Source: an uncultured Prevotella sp.
GTDB lineage: Bacteria > Bacteroidota > Bacteroidia > Bacteroidales > Bacteroidaceae
Direction: 5' to 3'
Assembly (NCBI GenBank): GCA_900557405.1
Contig: USSF01000025.1
Location: forward strand, 1-30,098
DNA: 30,098 bases
In this document: one piece after another, positions 7,542 through 15,288 of the stretch
Position numbering within the stretch: position 1 is the stretch's first letter
Layout: each line of letters opens with the position of its first letter
Made by a program: the position numbers and the translations under genes
Notes under the pieces: model-generated
What the model was told of the DNA's origin: nothing
The model's input: only the letters and a program-made list of their open reading frames with translations
Database searches by the model: none

Positions 7542-8312
7542 TTATCTTACGATACCACGCTTGGATGACTGTACGAAATCTATGATATAGTTAATTTCAT
7601 CACACTCCGGGAGGTTCTTGCGAATCTCCTCGATACCTTCTGCCATGAGTCCCTTTGAATACAGCAGGCGGTATGCCTCGTGTATCATCTGGATCTTCTC
7701 ATTGCTGAATCCGCGGCGACGCAGACCGATAAGATTGATGCCGCAATACTTCGTCGGGTCCTTTCCTGCAATGATATACGGAGGAATGTCCTGACTGAAG
7801 CGGCAGCCGCCCTGAATCATCACATATCCACCGATACGGCAGAACTGATGGCACAATACCGTGCTGCTGACAATGGCATTGTCGTCGATTGTGACCTCGC
7901 CGGCAAATTTAGTGGCATTGCCGATGATACATCCGCTGCCAAGCACACAATCGTGGGCTACGTGCACACATTCCATAAGCAGGTTACCGCTGCCCACCTT
8001 CGTGGTGCCCTTGGATGCAGTTCCTCTTGAAATCGTCACGTTCTCGCGGATGCTGTTGTTGTCGCCCACCTCACATGTGGTCTCCTCGCCGGCAAACTTC
8101 AAATCCTGCGGTTTAGTACTGATGCTTGCTCCCGGGAAGAACTCATTGCCACTGCCTATGCGGGCTCCTGTATGTATCGTGACACTGTTCTGCAGATTAT
8201 TATTGTCGCCCATCACAGTATTCTTGTCGATAAAGCAGAAAGGGCCAATAATATTGTTGTCTCCCAACTTTGCTTCGGGATGAACAAATGCCAACGGACT
8301 AATCTGATTCAT
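7542..8312 (-). CDS. lpxA: UDP-N-acetylglucosamine O-acyltransferase LpxA
   Basis: LpxA attaches a 3-hydroxyacyl chain from acyl-carrier protein to the 3-OH of UDP-GlcNAc, the first step of lipid A synthesis. The 256-residue protein (262 in E. coli) consists of left-handed beta-helix hexapeptide repeats over about residues 1-185, followed by a helical C-terminal domain. The catalytic His120 lies in VAHDC, equivalent to E. coli His125. The FSQDIPPYIIAGKDP segment and LRRRGFS are typical of the family. It is the last gene of a minus-strand operon, 24 bp after lpxC/fabZ, and is followed by an intrinsic terminator. Confidence 0.97.
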   Translation of the reverse strand: MNQISPLAFVHPEAKLGDNNIIGPFCFIDKNTVMGDNNNLQNSVTIHTGARIGSGNEFFPGASISTKPQDLKFAGEETTCEVGDNNSIRENVTISRGTASKGTTKVGSGNLLMECVHVAHDCVLGSGCIIGNATKFAGEVTIDDNAIVSSTVLCHQFCRIGGYVMIQGGCRFSQDIPPYIIAGKDPTKYCGINLIGLRRRGFSNEKIQMIHEAYRLLYSKGLMAEGIEEIRKNLPECDEINYIIDFVQSSKRGIVR

Positions 8313-8336
8313 AATCTATCGTTTATATTCAAAAAC

Positions 8337-9722
8337 TTACTTGTTCTTAACTATCTGTGCGGTAAACGTTGCCTCAGAAACCACCTTGTCGCCAACGAAC
8401 ACATATCCCTTCATCGAAGAAATGCCATGACGCACCGGTGCGAGCAAATCTACCTTGAAAAGCAATGTATCACCCGGAACGACCTTCTGACGGAACTTCA
8501 CGTCGTCAATGCGCATGAAGTATGTTGACCATGACTTAGGGTCCTCCACGGTGTTCAATACCAGAAGACCGCCACACTGCGCCATTGCCTCAATCTGCAG
8601 AACGCCCGGCATGACAGGCTCGTCAGGGAAATGTCCCTGGAAGAAAGGCTCGTTGCCCGTAACGTTCTTCACACCGACGATGCTGTTGGCTCCGAGAGAA
8701 ACCACCTTGTCAACGAGCTGCATAGGATAACGGTGAGGAAGGAGTTCGCGGATGCGGTTCACGTCCATTACCGGCGGCTCGTTGCAGTCGTAGATAGGAG
8801 CCTGGATTTCATGCTTCCTTATCTCGCGGCGCATCAGACGGGCAAACTTGTTGTTGATGGTATGACCAGGACGCGTAGCGATGATCCTGCCCTTTATCGG
8901 GCGGCCGATCAAAGCCATGTCACCGATGATGTCGAGCAGCTTGTGGCGTGTACATTCATTCTCCCACACGAGCGGCTTGTGCTGGATATATCCGAGCTTT
9001 GTGGCGTCGAGACGAGGCACCTTCAGGAAGTCGGCAAGCTGGTCAAGCCTTTCCTGTGTGGTCTGCCTTTCATAGATTACGATGGCATTGTCCATGTCTC
9101 CGCCCTTGATAAGGTTCGCCTTGAGCAGCGGCTCTATGTCACGAACGAAAACGAAGGTGCGTGCCTGTGCAATATCCTTGGCATAGTCCTCCATATTGTC
9201 GAGTGTGGCAAACTGGCTGTTGATGAACTTCGACTCAAAAGAGCACATCGTGGTGATGCTGAAGTTCTCGTCGGGAAGTATGGTGATGCAGGAACCGGTC
9301 TCTTCATCCTTCACCTCAATCTTGTGGCGGATGATATAGTAATCCTTCGGAGCGTTCTGCTCTTCGATTCCTATCTCCTTGATTTTATCGACATACATTG
9401 CTGCCGAACCGTCAAGGATAGGGAATTCGGGACCGTTTACCTGTATAAGACAGTTATCGATTCCCATTGCATAAAGTGCCGACATTCCATGTTCTATGGT
9501 AGAAACACGGATATCGCCCTTGCCCAATACCGTTCCTCGCTGTGTGTCAACCACGTTTTCAGCAATCGCCTCTATCACGGGCTCGCCGTCGAGGTCGATG
9601 CGCTGTATTTTATATCCACTGTTCTCAGGAGCAGGGTTAAACGTCACGGTAAGACTGAGTCCCGTGTGAAGTCCCTTGCCGCAAAGAGCAAAGCTACCTT
9701 TTAGTGTTTTCTGTTTTGACAT
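8337..9722 (-). CDS. lpxC/fabZ: Bifunctional LpxC-FabZ (UDP-3-O-acyl-GlcNAc deacetylase / 3-hydroxyacyl-ACP dehydratase)
   Basis: This 461-residue fusion joins the committed zinc deacetylase of lipid A synthesis to the fatty acid synthesis dehydratase. LpxC part (about 1-310): Glu77 and zinc ligand His78 (STIEHGMSAL), His260 and Asp264 (RHKLLDIIGD), and catalytic His287 (PGHTINNKF), in the E. coli order. The distance from His78 to His260 is 182, against 159 in E. coli, so about 23 extra residues lie between. FabZ part (about 320-461): LLPHRYPMQLVDKV, then catalytic His364 (GHFPDEPVMPG) and Glu378 (QIEAMAQ), with the usual spacing of 14. This fusion is known from Bacteroidetes. The gene lies 14 bp after lpxD and 24 bp before lpxA. 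Confidence 0.97.
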   Translation of the reverse strand: MSKQKTLKGSFALCGKGLHTGLSLTVTFNPAPENSGYKIQRIDLDGEPVIEAIAENVVDTQRGTVLGKGDIRVSTIEHGMSALYAMGIDNCLIQVNGPEFPILDGSAAMYVDKIKEIGIEEQNAPKDYYIIRHKIEVKDEETGSCITILPDENFSITTMCSFESKFINSQFATLDNMEDYAKDIAQARTFVFVRDIEPLLKANLIKGGDMDNAIVIYERQTTQERLDQLADFLKVPRLDATKLGYIQHKPLVWENECTRHKLLDIIGDMALIGRPIKGRIIATRPGHTINNKFARLMRREIRKHEIQAPIYDCNEPPVMDVNRIRELLPHRYPMQLVDKVVSLGANSIVGVKNVTGNEPFFQGHFPDEPVMPGVLQIEAMAQCGGLLVLNTVEDPKSWSTYFMRIDDVKFRQKVVPGDTLLFKVDLLAPVRHGISSMKGYVFVGDKVVSEATFTAQIVKNK

Positions 9723-9736
9723 ATATATACTGTTCT

Positions 9737-10780
9737 TTATTTTCCATTCAGTTTCTCTTCAAGCTCCTTCACCTGCTTCTGCAGTTCATTGAGCTGCGAA
9801 TACATATCCGGCAGACGGCGGAAGATGGCCTGTGACTTGAAGTATTTCTTCGGCTCCATAGGAGGCGTACCGATAAGAGTCTGGTCGTCCTTGATGCTGC
9901 CAGGCACACCCGACTGTGCGCCGAGGAACACCTTGTTGCCTATCTTTATATGTCCGGCCAGACCAACCTGTCCGCCAAACATACACCATGAGCCGACCTT
10001 GGTGCTGCCTGCTATACCCACTTGTGCCGACATTACGGTATTCTCGCCTATGTCCGTATTGTGGGCAATCTGCACGAGGTTGTCAAGCTTAACGCCCTTG
10101 CGCAGATAGGTGCTTCCCATTGTGGAACGGTCCACACAGGTGTTGGCTCCGATTTCCACATTATCCTCTATCGTCACGATACCAATCTGCGGAATCTTGT
10201 CGTAGCCCTCGGCATTTGGAGCGAATCCGAAGCCATCGGCACCGATGACAGAACCCGAATGGATGGTTACATTATTTCCGATCTTGCATCCATGATATAC
10301 CGTCACGTTGGGATAGAACAGACAGTTGTCGCCCATCTTTGCACCGTCGCCGATGGTGACATGAGGATAAATCTGGCAACCGTTGCCCACCACGGCATTC
10401 TCACCGATGCAGGCAAACGGAGCGATATAGCAGTTCTCCCCTACCTTGGCAGAAGAAGCGATGGATGCCAGCGGACTGACGCCTGTCTTCTTCGGCTTCA
10501 TCGATTCATAGAGCTGAAGCAGCTGCGCTACGGACTCGTATGCGTTCTTCACGCGGATGAGCGTAGCCTTCACGGGGCGTTCGAGCACCACATCCTCATT
10601 TACCAGTACGACACTTGACTCCGTGTCGTAAAGGTAATGGGTATATTTTGGATTCGAAAGAAAGGAGATGGCCCCTTTCGTTCCTTCTTCAATCTTAGCA
10701 AATGTATTTATCGCCGCATTTTCATCGCCTTCAATACGACCGTTTATGAACTCAGCAATTTGTTTTGCAGTAAATTCCAT
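9737..10780 (-). CDS. lpxD: UDP-3-O-(3-hydroxyacyl)glucosamine N-acyltransferase LpxD
   Basis: LpxD adds the amide-linked hydroxyacyl chain to UDP-3-O-acyl-glucosamine after LpxC. The 347-residue protein has the N-terminal uridine-binding domain (about 1-100, with [10 protein letters not shown] at 37-46), a left-handed beta-helix of hexapeptide repeats (about 100-310) and a C-terminal helix of coiled-coil type (about 325-345, with [18 protein letters not shown] heptads). Catalytic His240 lies in [10 protein letters not shown], matching E. coli His239. It is the first gene of the lpxD-lpxC/fabZ-lpxA operon with its own promoter at 10806-10813, giving a leader of about 20 nt. Confidence 0.97.
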   Translation of the reverse strand: MEFTAKQIAEFINGRIEGDENAAINTFAKIEEGTKGAISFLSNPKYTHYLYDTESSVVLVNEDVVLERPVKATLIRVKNAYESVAQLLQLYESMKPKKTGVSPLASIASSAKVGENCYIAPFACIGENAVVGNGCQIYPHVTIGDGAKMGDNCLFYPNVTVYHGCKIGNNVTIHSGSVIGADGFGFAPNAEGYDKIPQIGIVTIEDNVEIGANTCVDRSTMGSTYLRKGVKLDNLVQIAHNTDIGENTVMSAQVGIAGSTKVGSWCMFGGQVGLAGHIKIGNKVFLGAQSGVPGSIKDDQTLIGTPPMEPKKYFKSQAIFRRLPDMYSQLNELQKQVKELEEKLNGK

Positions 10781-10805
10781 TTTCGTTTATTTTTCGATTA
10801 TTTTG

Positions 10806-10813
10806 CAAATATA
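10806..10813 (-). promoter_or_regulatory. Promoter -7 box of the lpxD operon (TATATTTG)
   Basis: The minus-strand TATATTTG fits TAnnTTTG and lies 26 bp upstream of the lpxD ATG, predicting a start near 10800. I do not see a convincing -33 TTTG at the usual distance. Confidence 0.6.
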
Positions 10814-10867
10814 ATAATTATTATCCATAAATGCATTACACAACGACAATATTTGCCATTTTTTCCG

Positions 10868-13072
10868 TTATTTCATCTTTTCCACGAAGAAATCGGCTAT
10901 CTGACGCAACAGATGGTTGCGTGTGTTGCCTCCATAGATACTATGGTTCCTGTTGGTGTAGATGTTCATGCGGAAATCCTTGTCTGCCTGGACGAGCGCC
11001 TCGGTGTATTCGAAGGTATTCTGCGGATGAACGTTATCGTCGGCCAGTCCGTGGCAGATGAGCAGACTGCCGTGCAGCTTGCCTGCGCGCTTTATCGGGT
11101 TCACGTCATATCCCGTAGGATTCTCGTTCGGCGTGCGCATGTAGCGCTCTGTATAGATGGTGTCGTAGAAACGCCAATCCGTAGGAGGAGCAACCGAAAC
11201 GCCGGCCTTGAACACACCGCGTCCCTCGCTCATGCTCATCAATGTATTGAATCCACCGAAGCTCCATCCCCATATTCCGATATTGTCCTTGTCCACGTAT
11301 GGCAGTGTGCCGAGATAGAGGGCTGTCTCCACCTGGTCTTTCGACTCGAGGTCGCCGATCTTAAGGTATGTGCACTTCATGAATTCTGCACCCCTTCCGC
11401 CGGTTCCTCTACCGTCCACGCATACCAGGATGAAGCCTCTGTCGGCAAGATATCCATCATAAAGGCAAGCCTGTCCCATTGAGCCTACATTCCATGCGTT
11501 TGTCACCTGCTGGCTGCCCGGACCGCTGTACTGCCACATGATTACGGGATATTTCTTGTTCGGGTCGAAGTCGTGCGGCTTCACCATGATACCATTGAGC
11601 TTCACGCCCTCTGATGTAGTGAACGAGAAGAATTCCTTCTGCGGGAGGTTGTATTCCTTCAGCTTGTCCTTGAGCTCCTTGTTGTCGTTTACCACGGCAA
11701 TCTGCTTGCCGCTGTTGCTGCACATCGTGAATTCGAATGGCGTATTCATGTCGCTCCAGCAGTTCACGAAATACTTGAACCCCTTGCTGAACGTTCCCAT
11801 GTTCCAGCCCAGACGCGGAGTGAGACACTGTGTCTTTCCGTTCTTCGCCGTCACATACACCTCCCTGTTCATCGGGTCCTTGCCTGCAGCCTGGTAATAG
11901 GTATTGCCCGTCGCCTCGTCGTAGCCGTATACGTCGGTCACGTCGCGGTTGCCCGATGTAATCTTCTTCACCAGACTTCCGGTCATGCTATACAGATAGA
12001 GCTGCATGTATCCGTCTCTGTCGCTTGGCAGAAGGATGTGCGAGTCGGTAATCTTGATGTTGTCCATGGCCTCCTCCGGCACGTACTTGCTGTTCTTCTC
12101 CTTGATGAGGAGCTGGGCCACGGTGCTTCGCGGATTAACGGCATAGATGCACAACTCGTCCTGATGACGATTGTTCGTGAACACGATCATCTTCTGCGCA
12201 TCCTTCGTAGGGAACAGTCGAGGAATGTATCCGTCGGCAGCCACCGGAACCTGAAGCTTGCGTGTCTGGTGCGACTTGATGTCGTAGCTGTAAACAGAAA
12301 CCACGGAGTTCTTCTGTCCTGCCTTGGGATATTTATAGGTATAGAGTCCGGGGTATTCTGCATACTCCTTGTTCTCCGGCTTCATGCCCTTGAACATCTG
12401 GAGCGAATACTGCGGCACTTCCTTCTCGTCATACTTTATCCAGCATATCATCGAACCGTCGGCATTGAACGTCAGCGCCGAGTTGAAGCCGAACTCCTCC
12501 TCGTTTACCCAGTCCGGAATACCGTTTATCAGTTCGTTCTTCTTTCCGTCCTTCGTCACCTGGCTCTCGGAGTTGCCATAGAGTAGCTTGACGAGATAGA
12601 TGTTGTTGTCGCGGACGAAAGCCACCTGCTTTCCGTCGGGCGACCATGTAGGCACCTGCTGGGGGCCATAGTCCGAAAGCTTCTCAAGCTTGCGGCTACC
12701 TATATTATATATATAGTATACCGCTGTGAACGACCTACGGTATATCTTGTTTGTCTTCGTCTGGATAAGAATCTTCGACCCGTCCGGGCTGAGAATATAG
12801 TCATCGAAGCTGTCGATCTTCTCGCCCACGGTATTGTTGACATCAAACAATACGTCAACTTGTTTGCCCGTGCGGAAAGAATACCTCACTACCTTTTTCC
12901 CGTCCTTGCTCACCTGTGCATAGCTCTCGCCATCCGTGAGAGCCGTAATGCTACCGATGCCCTTGGGAGCGAATTTGCCCGAAGTGATATCCTTCAGGGT
13001 AAGATTGTTGCCAGCAATTGCAGCCGAAACACTCAAAACCAGTGCAGCACACATTACTATAATCTTTTTCAT
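10868..13072 (-). CDS. Dipeptidyl peptidase IV (S9B family prolyl peptidase)
   Basis: This 734-residue exopeptidase would release X-Pro or X-Ala dipeptides from the N-terminus of peptides, in the periplasm or at the surface. A signal peptide covers about 1-20 (SVSAAIA). Residues ~40-480 form the beta-propeller, with DWVNEEEF (187-194) holding the Glu pair that binds the free N-terminus and defines the DPP IV subfamily. The alpha/beta-hydrolase domain follows, with nucleophile Ser604 in GWSFGG, the acid in HGLADDNVH (Asp678/679) and His710 in NHSIYGG. Length matches P. gingivalis-type DPP IV. The promoter at 13137-13144 is divergent from the radical SAM gene. No clear terminator follows. DPP IV enzymes support peptide-based growth in this group. 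Confidence 0.94.
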   Translation of the reverse strand: MKKIIVMCAALVLSVSAAIAGNNLTLKDITSGKFAPKGIGSITALTDGESYAQVSKDGKKVVRYSFRTGKQVDVLFDVNNTVGEKIDSFDDYILSPDGSKILIQTKTNKIYRRSFTAVYYIYNIGSRKLEKLSDYGPQQVPTWSPDGKQVAFVRDNNIYLVKLLYGNSESQVTKDGKKNELINGIPDWVNEEEFGFNSALTFNADGSMICWIKYDEKEVPQYSLQMFKGMKPENKEYAEYPGLYTYKYPKAGQKNSVVSVYSYDIKSHQTRKLQVPVAADGYIPRLFPTKDAQKMIVFTNNRHQDELCIYAVNPRSTVAQLLIKEKNSKYVPEEAMDNIKITDSHILLPSDRDGYMQLYLYSMTGSLVKKITSGNRDVTDVYGYDEATGNTYYQAAGKDPMNREVYVTAKNGKTQCLTPRLGWNMGTFSKGFKYFVNCWSDMNTPFEFTMCSNSGKQIAVVNDNKELKDKLKEYNLPQKEFFSFTTSEGVKLNGIMVKPHDFDPNKKYPVIMWQYSGPGSQQVTNAWNVGSMGQACLYDGYLADRGFILVCVDGRGTGGRGAEFMKCTYLKIGDLESKDQVETALYLGTLPYVDKDNIGIWGWSFGGFNTLMSMSEGRGVFKAGVSVAPPTDWRFYDTIYTERYMRTPNENPTGYDVNPIKRAGKLHGSLLICHGLADDNVHPQNTFEYTEALVQADKDFRMNIYTNRNHSIYGGNTRNHLLRQIADFFVEKMK

Positions 13073-13136
13073 ACGTATTACTGTTCTTTTATTTAAGATT
13101 TTAAGCCATAAAAACGGCGATTAAACAACTTAGCGG

Positions 13137-13144
13137 CAAAGGTA
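13137..13144 (-). promoter_or_regulatory. Promoter -7 box of the DPP IV gene (TACCTTTG)
   Basis: The minus-strand TACCTTTG fits TAnnTTTG and predicts a start near 13130, leaving a leader of about 58 nt. It lies back to back with the plus-strand promoter at 13193-13200. Confidence 0.6.
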
Positions 13145-13192
13145 ACATTTTTCTTTCTACTATCACATCGCTCTTAATTAAAAGTTATTAAT

Positions 13193-13200
13193 TATCTTTG
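13193..13200 (+). promoter_or_regulatory. Promoter -7 box of the radical SAM gene (TATCTTTG)
   Basis: TATCTTTG fits TAnnTTTG. Predicted start is near 13207, giving a leader of about 60 nt that contains the hairpin at 13216-13249. Confidence 0.6.
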
Positions 13201-13215
13201 CATTCGCTAATAAAA

Positions 13216-13249
13216 GCGGGTAACGGCGACCACTTTTGCCGTTATCCGC
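13216..13249 (+). promoter_or_regulatory. Leader hairpin upstream of the radical SAM gene
   Basis: A 12-bp stem with one G-U pair (13216-13227 GCGGGTAACGGC, 13238-13249 GCCGTTATCCGC) and a 10-nt loop lies between the promoter and the ATG at 13268. No U tract follows, so it is not a terminator in its own right. It may control translation or RNA stability. This is inference from structure and position only. Confidence 0.5.
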
Positions 13250-13267
13250 CCACTACGGACATAAATT

Positions 13268-14173
13268 ATGAACAATTACAATTCATTCAGCTCATGGATA
13301 CGGGAGAAGTTCCCGTTCCGCATACAGAAAATCTCCATCGACGCCGGATTCTCCTGCCCGAACCGCGACGGAAAAGTCAGCAGCGGAGGATGCTCCTTCT
13401 GCGACAACCGCACATTCAATCCCTCCTACTGCAACCGCCTGCTCCCGATAAAGGCGCAGATTGAGGAGGGCAAGAAATTCTTCGCCAGGAAATACCCCGA
13501 CATGAAATACCTGGCATACTTCCAGGCTTTCAGCAACACGTATGCCCCACTCGACGAACTGAGAAGGAAATACGAGGAAGCGCTCGACTGCGAAGACGTG
13601 ATGGGCATCGTCATCGGCACGCGTCCCGACTGCATCAGCGACGAACTCCTGGACTATCTCGAAGGCCTCAACCGCCAGACCTTCCTCACTATAGAATATG
13701 GTATAGAGAGCACCGATGACGACACGCTGCGGCGCATAAACCGCGGCCACGATTTCAGATGCTCGGCCGACGCCATCAGGAGGACCGCCGAAAGGGGTAT
13801 AACAACGGGCGGACACATCATCATCGGACTGCCGGGCGAAGATGAGGGAAGCATCGTAAGGCAGGCGGAGAAGATTTCCTCCACGAAGCTCGACATACTG
13901 AAAATACACCAACTGCAGATCGTGCGCGGCACGCGACTTGCCGACGAGTTCACGGAGAACCCGTTCCATGTATTCTCGGTTGATGAATACATCCGTACTA
14001 TCGGCGAATACATCCGCCATCTGCGCCGGAGCATCGTGATAGAGCGCTTCGTATCGCAATCGCCCAAAGGGATGCTGATTGCGCCCGACTGGGGACTGAA
14101 GAACTATGAATTCACCAACAAGCTTAACAATTATCTCAAGAGGAACAATATTTTCCAGGGCGACGCCCTATGA
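13268..14173 (+). CDS. TIGR01212-family (YhcC-type) radical SAM protein
   Basis: This 301-residue protein matches the YhcC-type radical SAM family. The cluster-binding cysteines are Cys30, Cys42 and Cys45, in the family pattern CPNRDG...GGCSFC rather than the usual CxxxCxxC. Further signatures are EYGIESTDDDTLRRINRGHD (about 143-162) and HIIIGLPGEDEGS (about 178-190). These proteins bind a 4Fe-4S cluster and S-adenosylmethionine. I do not know an assigned substrate for this family, and none is claimed here. The gene stands alone on the plus strand, head to head with DPP IV and converging with the gldB-like gene 98 bp away. Confidence 0.9.
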   Translation: MNNYNSFSSWIREKFPFRIQKISIDAGFSCPNRDGKVSSGGCSFCDNRTFNPSYCNRLLPIKAQIEEGKKFFARKYPDMKYLAYFQAFSNTYAPLDELRRKYEEALDCEDVMGIVIGTRPDCISDELLDYLEGLNRQTFLTIEYGIESTDDDTLRRINRGHDFRCSADAIRRTAERGITTGGHIIIGLPGEDEGSIVRQAEKISSTKLDILKIHQLQIVRGTRLADEFTENPFHVFSVDEYIRTIGEYIRHLRRSIVIERFVSQSPKGMLIAPDWGLKNYEFTNKLNNYLKRNNIFQGDAL

Positions 14174-14271
14174 CCGGCGCAGCCATTTCGGAGATAATCA
14201 AGTTTATGGAAGTTGGCATTCTTTCGTATTTCCCCTAATATCTTATCAATTGACAAACCAAGCATTTGTCA

Positions 14272-15075
14272 TCATTTGAAGCTGTCGTATTTGTCGCTCC
14301 GGATGAATGAGGAGATGTCAAGGGATGGATTGTCACTGACGTATTTATCCACCACACTTACATATTTCGTGGAGAAACATTGCTTTTCGAGAATCTTATT
14401 GCAGAGCCACATTATCTTGCCCACATGAAGGTCGCGGTCGTGCTGCGGACGCTTTTCGAAATTCTTCATCGGGAACATGCTCATGATATAGAAACACATC
14501 GCATCGGGAACGATATTCGAACGGTTCATCGACTTGCGCTGCGCCATAGGATAATACTTCCTGTAGAGCGGATAGTCCTCGCCGAGATACTTGTCGATGG
14601 ATATGCCTATCGTGCCGTTACCTATTATAATACTCTGGTCAAGCGCACCGATCTGCATGTAGATTTTGGGTATCCGGATGTTGGGTATATACTTGTTCAG
14701 ATTTCTGAAAGCCTTGTTGAACAGGCTGTTGATGTCGTCGATGTTGGCATACTGCGATTCTGCATCGGAAATGAGCGTCTGCAAAACCGAGTCCTGGTAG
14801 AACGTGAGGAACTTGTTGCTTATCTCCGGATCGTCAATTTCGCCAAGTCTAAGCATATCCTCTATAAGTGTGCGCGTCTCGATGGGATAGTCCGTGTTCA
14901 TCTGCTGAAGGGCGGAGAAGTCGCTCGTAGTGAGATACTGGCTCTCCAGCCTGTCATATCTGCACACCTCCACGCCCTGCTTCTCGCCTTCCATAATATC
15001 GAAAGGTTTCAGCTTGAACTCGCATGACTGGAGCATGAGGATAAGAAATGATAATATGACAAATATTTTCTTCAT
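14272..15075 (-). CDS. gldB: GldB-like lipoprotein
   Basis: This 267-residue lipoprotein has a signal peptide ending in the lipobox LQSC, so Cys18 would be lipidated. The segment LGEDYPLYRKYYP followed by a methionine-rich helix is reminiscent of GldB of Flavobacterium, a lipoprotein required for gliding. Homologues in Bacteroidales are annotated under this name even though most of these bacteria do not glide. The exact job in such species is not settled. A very good promoter precedes it (15103-15134). It is convergent with the radical SAM gene and apparently monocistronic. The family call rests on my recognition of the sequence and not on a search. Confidence 0.72.
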   Translation of the reverse strand: MKKIFVILSFLILMLQSCEFKLKPFDIMEGEKQGVEVCRYDRLESQYLTTSDFSALQQMNTDYPIETRTLIEDMLRLGEIDDPEISNKFLTFYQDSVLQTLISDAESQYANIDDINSLFNKAFRNLNKYIPNIRIPKIYMQIGALDQSIIIGNGTIGISIDKYLGEDYPLYRKYYPMAQRKSMNRSNIVPDAMCFYIMSMFPMKNFEKRPQHDRDLHVGKIMWLCNKILEKQCFSTKYVSVVDKYVSDNPSLDISSFIRSDKYDSFK

Positions 15076-15102
15076 TACAAACTATTACGCAATTTAGCGA
15101 TG

Positions 15103-15134
15103 CAAATTTACTAATTTTTGCAATATCAGCCAAA
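15103..15134 (-). promoter_or_regulatory. Complete Bacteroidetes promoter of the gldB-like gene
   Basis: The minus strand has TTTG (complement of 15131-15134), a 20-bp spacer, and TAAATTTG (complement of 15103-15110). Both elements and the spacing fit the -33/-7 consensus. Predicted start is near 15096, about 20 nt before the ATG. Confidence 0.75.
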
Positions 15135-15234
15135 CAATTAGCTAAAAAAGGCAAACAAAAGCACATTTTTACAGTAAGAAAGTTTAAAATATCATAATTG
15201 GGCGGATATTTTTACCAATTACATGTAAGATTAA

Positions 15235-15277
15235 GACCAAAAGAACGCCCGGGCATTCCCATACGGAACACTCGGGC
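15235..15277 (-). terminator. Terminator after the ThrE-like exporter gene
   Basis: A hairpin pairs 15247-15253 (GCCCGGG) with 15271-15277 (CTCGGGC, one G-U) and 15256-15259 (TTCC) with 15265-15268 (GGAA), separated by a 2x2 internal loop. On the minus strand it is followed by GTTCTTTTGG. It begins 11 bp after the stop codon, so it probably ends the sppA-to-exporter gene series. Confidence 0.7.
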
Positions 15278-15288
15278 ATCATTATGCT

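Noticed and set aside
14251..14271. TGACAAA / TTTGTCA inverted repeat between the convergent radical SAM and gldB-like genes
   Set aside because: Only 7 bp, AT-rich and without a U tract on either side. Too weak to call a terminator.
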